DNA of 6,988 bases from a bacterium (GTDB lineage: Bacteria > Spirochaetota > Spirochaetia > Treponematales > Rectinemataceae): the NCBI GenBank assembly GCA_021813065.1, contig JAKALZ010000099.1, positions 1-6,988 of the forward strand. The letters are read 5' to 3'. Below are positions 4,465 through 6,988 of the stretch, piece by piece. How positions within the stretch are numbered: the stretch's first letter is position 1; each line of letters begins with the position of its first letter. The notes under the pieces are model-generated. The model was not told the DNA's origin. It made no database searches and saw only the letters and a program-made list of their open reading frames with translations. A program made the position numbers and the translations under genes.

Positions 4465-6988
4465 GTGACGAAAAAACAGCGTGCTCTCGTCGATGCGGCG
4501 ACGAGGATCTCCCAGTCCGCTCAAACGGAACTGAGAACAGCCATCGCCAACATGGAAGGGCGAGAAGTATTCGCGATTGGCGCGCTCGACGCCTCGGGAA
4601 TGATATCCGAGCTCGAGATTATCGCGCGCGGCACAGAAGAGGCGGTGGCGGCGCCATTCCGCTTTCGAGAAAACGCGCATGTGCTCATTCACAACCACCC
4701 CTCGGGAACACTCTTTCCTTCCGACGCCGACATCATGGTTGCCGCTGAGGCGGGAACCGAGGGCATCGGAAGCTACATCGTCGATAACGATGTCACGCAG
4801 GTCATGGTGGTCGCCGAACCAGCGCGGCCTAAGACAATCCGCGCCCTCAACGCCGACGAGATCGCCGGAGTGCTTGACGAGGGCGGCAAGCTCTCACGGA
4901 TTATGCCCGAGTTTGAGCCACGCGCTTCCCAGGTCGAAATGGCGCACGATGTCACCGAGGCTATGTCGGATGGCGGCATTCTCATCGCGGAGGCAGGCAC
5001 AGGCGTGGGCAAGTCCTTCGCCTATCTCATTCCCTCTCTCGCCTGGGCGATCGGCAACAGCGAGCGTGTTGTTATCTCGACCGCGACAATCAATCTCCAG
5101 CAGCAGATATTCAAGAAAGATTTTCCCATTGTGAGCTCGCTGTTCAAGAAGCCCGCCAAGGCGGCCGTGGTCAAAGGGCGCGCAAATTACCTCTGCAAGC
5201 GGAGGCTCTACGAGGCAATCGAGGAAGACGCGCTGTTCTCGGACAGCTCGGAGAAACTGAAGAAAATACTGGAGTGGGACAACGCGGGCGGTTCGGGCGA
5301 TAAAGCCGACCTCTCTCTCCCGGAGGACGACCCGATCTGGGGACGAGTGTGCTCCGAGAGCGATTACTGCCTGTCGTCTCGCTGCCCTTACCACGACAAG
5401 TGCCATATTGTGCGTGTGAGGATCGAGGCGGCAAGCGCCCAGCTCATCATCGCCAACCACCATGTCCTCCTCGCGGATCTCGAATCGAAGCGCACGCGAG
5501 AGGGAAGCGCGAACACTGTTCTCCCCGCCTACCAAGCGCTTGTGCTCGATGAGGCCCACGCTCTCGAGGCGAGCGCCACGAGCCTCTTCTCTGAAGAGTT
5601 CTCGAAGCGCTCTGTGCTGCGGCTCCTCTCACGGTTGTCGCGGCGCAAGAAGCGAGCCCAGTCGGGTATTTTACCGGCACTCTACCGTCTGCCCGACATA
5701 CGCTCAGAGTACATCGATGCCGCCCGCGGGCAAATTGAACGAGCGGCAAGCGCAGCGGATGCCCTCGACGCGGCCGCGCTCGCTGCCTGTGCGGGCAAGG
5801 AATCGAGTATGCTCGTGCGTGCTCTCGATGGCGCGAGCCGCGCCTCTTTTCTTGCCGCGCTCCACAATCTTGAGCGTGAGCTCACTACCCTTCTGACGAA
5901 TTTGAGCGAGCTTCTAGAAACTGTACCGCCAGAGCTTGAAGACGATGAGAGCATCGTCGAGCTCAAACTCACCATGCGTTCTCTAAGCGAGATCGCCGCG
6001 CTCGTACCGCGCTTCAAGACGCCGGAGTCTGAGCCCGAATCAATCTTCTGGCTTCAGACCGATAGAAGAAACCCGAGAGAGAGCATCGCGGTATGCACGG
6101 CGACCCCCTTGGAGGTTGCGCCTCTGCTCGCCGAACGGCTTTTCAGCAAAGTCCGCTCCTGCGTGTGCACGAGCGCGACGCTGACCATCAACAACTCATT
6201 CCGCTGGTGGAGGGGAAGAGTCGGGCTCCCCGGAACACGGGGCGACACCGAGATCGCCGCTACTCGCGCGGCGGATGGCACGCAAGAAAAGAGTGGCGCT
6301 CTCATTCCTCGCGCGATCGAGAAGAGCTATCCATCGCCCTTCCCTTACTCGCGCCACGCTATGCTCGCTATCGACACAGCGGCGCCACTGCCTGAGGGCG
6401 ATGCTTATCAGAACTACCTCAGCGAGGCGGTGGCGCAGCTGCTGCACGCATCTCGGGGACGCGCGCTCGTCCTCTTTACGAGCCACAAGGCGCTCCGCGA
6501 CACCTACGACGCGGTCGCGCCTCGCCTCGAAAAAGAGGGAATCCTCGCGCTCAGACAGGGCCAAAGAGATCGCTATTCGCTCTTACGCACCTTCGTCAAC
6601 GACATTTCGAGCGTGCTCTTCGCCACTGAGTCATTCTGGGAAGGTGTCGATGCTCCCGGCGAAACTCTCTCGCTCGTCATCATCGCGAAGCTGCCTTTCC
6701 GGGTTCCTACCGACCCGATCCAGTCTTCGCGCGCGGCCGCGATCGACGCCCGTGGAGGAAATTCGTTCTCGGAGATGAGCATTCCGGAGGCTGTCATCCT
6801 CTTCAAGCAAGGTTTCGGGCGTCTCATTCGTCACTCGAACGACCGTGGGGCGGTTGCGGTGCTCGATGTGCGTATCGTAAAGAAATCATACGGCAACCTC
6901 TTCGTATCGAGCCTGCCGAGATGCAAAATCGAAACAGGTGAGCTGCGTCAAATCTGCGGCGCGGTTGAAGAATTCCTTGAAAACGATG
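4465..6988 (+). CDS. JAB/JAMM (RadC-like) domain fused to DinG/XPD-type Fe-S helicase, 3' end missing
   Basis: One frame of 841 codons without a stop, continuing past the right edge. Residues about 30-117 form a JAB-type domain: HNHPSG-TLF-PSDAD fits the JAMM pattern HxH-x7-S-x2-D with His76, His78, Ser86 and Asp89, as in RadC; Glu34 is a candidate fourth residue. From about 156 follows a superfamily 2 helicase of the DinG/XPD group: Walker A AEAGTGVGKS (Lys183), motif Ia STATINLQQQ, LDEAHALE (DEAH 362-365), CTSATLT (568-574), LVLFTSHKAL, FATESFWEGVDAPGE, and motif VI QGFGRLIR (782-789). Cys244, Cys302, Cys307 and Cys313 are the likely 4Fe-4S ligands; the x4 and x5 spacings of the last three match E. 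coli DinG, and Cys296 is extra. A 5'-3' DNA helicase in repair or R-loop/replication conflict is expected. GTG 4465 is the only ATG, GTG or TTG start in frame upstream of codon 30 (ATG at 4552); neither has a Shine-Dalgarno sequence. Only a short C-terminal tail should be missing. Confidence 0.93.
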   Translation, partial: MTKKQRALVDAATRISQSAQTELRTAIANMEGREVFAIGALDASGMISELEIIARGTEEAVAAPFRFRENAHVLIHNHPSGTLFPSDADIMVAAEAGTEGIGSYIVDNDVTQVMVVAEPARPKTIRALNADEIAGVLDEGGKLSRIMPEFEPRASQVEMAHDVTEAMSDGGILIAEAGTGVGKSFAYLIPSLAWAIGNSERVVISTATINLQQQIFKKDFPIVSSLFKKPAKAAVVKGRANYLCKRRLYEAIEEDALFSDSSEKLKKILEWDNAGGSGDKADLSLPEDDPIWGRVCSESDYCLSSRCPYHDKCHIVRVRIEAASAQLIIANHHVLLADLESKRTREGSANTVLPAYQALVLDEAHALEASATSLFSEEFSKRSVLRLLSRLSRRKKRAQSGILPALYRLPDIRSEYIDAARGQIERAASAADALDAAALAACAGKESSMLVRALDGASRASFLAALHNLERELTTLLTNLSELLETVPPELEDDESIVELKLTMRSLSEIAALVPRFKTPESEPESIFWLQTDRRNPRESIAVCTATPLEVAPLLAERLFSKVRSCVCTSATLTINNSFRWWRGRVGLPGTRGDTEIAATRAADGTQEKSGALIPRAIEKSYPSPFPYSRHAMLAIDTAAPLPEGDAYQNYLSEAVAQLLHASRGRALVLFTSHKALRDTYDAVAPRLEKEGILALRQGQRDRYSLLRTFVNDISSVLFATESFWEGVDAPGETLSLVIIAKLPFRVPTDPIQSSRAAAIDARGGNSFSEMSIPEAVILFKQGFGRLIRHSNDRGAVAVLDVRIVKKSYGNLFVSSLPRCKIETGELRQICGAVEEFLEND

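Noticed and set aside
4552..4554. Internal ATG (codon 30) as the true start of the JAB-helicase
   Set aside because: It has no ribosome site, whereas the GTG at 4465 is well placed behind an extended -10 element; the choice is not certain because the JAB fold could begin near codon 30.
4894..5559. A 221-codon minus-strand open frame opposite the helicase Walker A to Fe-S region
   Set aside because: The plus strand here encodes uninterrupted, motif-rich helicase sequence; the antisense frame has no recognisable domain.
1..6988. Recurrent GCGATC/GATCGC-like words as a possible dispersed repeat family
   Set aside because: They fall within codons and are explained by frequent GCG (Ala), ATC (Ile) and CGC (Arg) usage; no longer conserved repeat unit was found.

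Overview
This is a bacterial window of moderately high GC, with densely packed genes and ATG/GTG starts. The genes alone do not fix the lineage. A spirochaete-like host is only a weak guess from the overall gene mix; I see no diagnostic RNA gene.

Layout: the left edge holds the first 28 codons of a minus-strand FmdB-type zinc-ribbon protein with its own ribosome binding site. To its right lies a compact minus-strand gene cluster, read from about 4389 down to 227: an unrecognised 100-residue protein, a ROK-family transcriptional regulator, exonuclease III, a small rhomboid protease, and glycine C-acetyltransferase (2-amino-3-ketobutyrate CoA ligase). Gaps between these five genes are 3 to 24 bases. 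At two junctions the upstream stop codon lies inside the Shine-Dalgarno sequence of the next gene, so the set reads as one operon. A possible Rho-independent terminator follows it at about 143-176.

A 75-base divergent intergenic region (4390-4464) separates this operon from one long plus-strand frame that runs from a GTG at 4465 off the right edge. That frame encodes a RadC-like JAB/JAMM metal-site domain fused to the N-terminus of a DinG/XPD-type iron-sulphur superfamily 2 helicase. It is the most unusual object in the window. Both genes flanking the divergent region lack a Shine-Dalgarno sequence and have candidate -10 boxes only 7 to 12 bases before the start codon, which suggests leaderless or near-leaderless transcripts. 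All the other genes here have good ribosome binding sites.

Function: exonuclease III and the JAB-helicase both point to DNA repair or processing. The ROK regulator may sense a sugar or sugar derivative and could autoregulate the operon. The rhomboid and the threonine/glycine enzyme have no obvious shared pathway with the rest. No mobile element, CRISPR array, tRNA or rRNA was seen.
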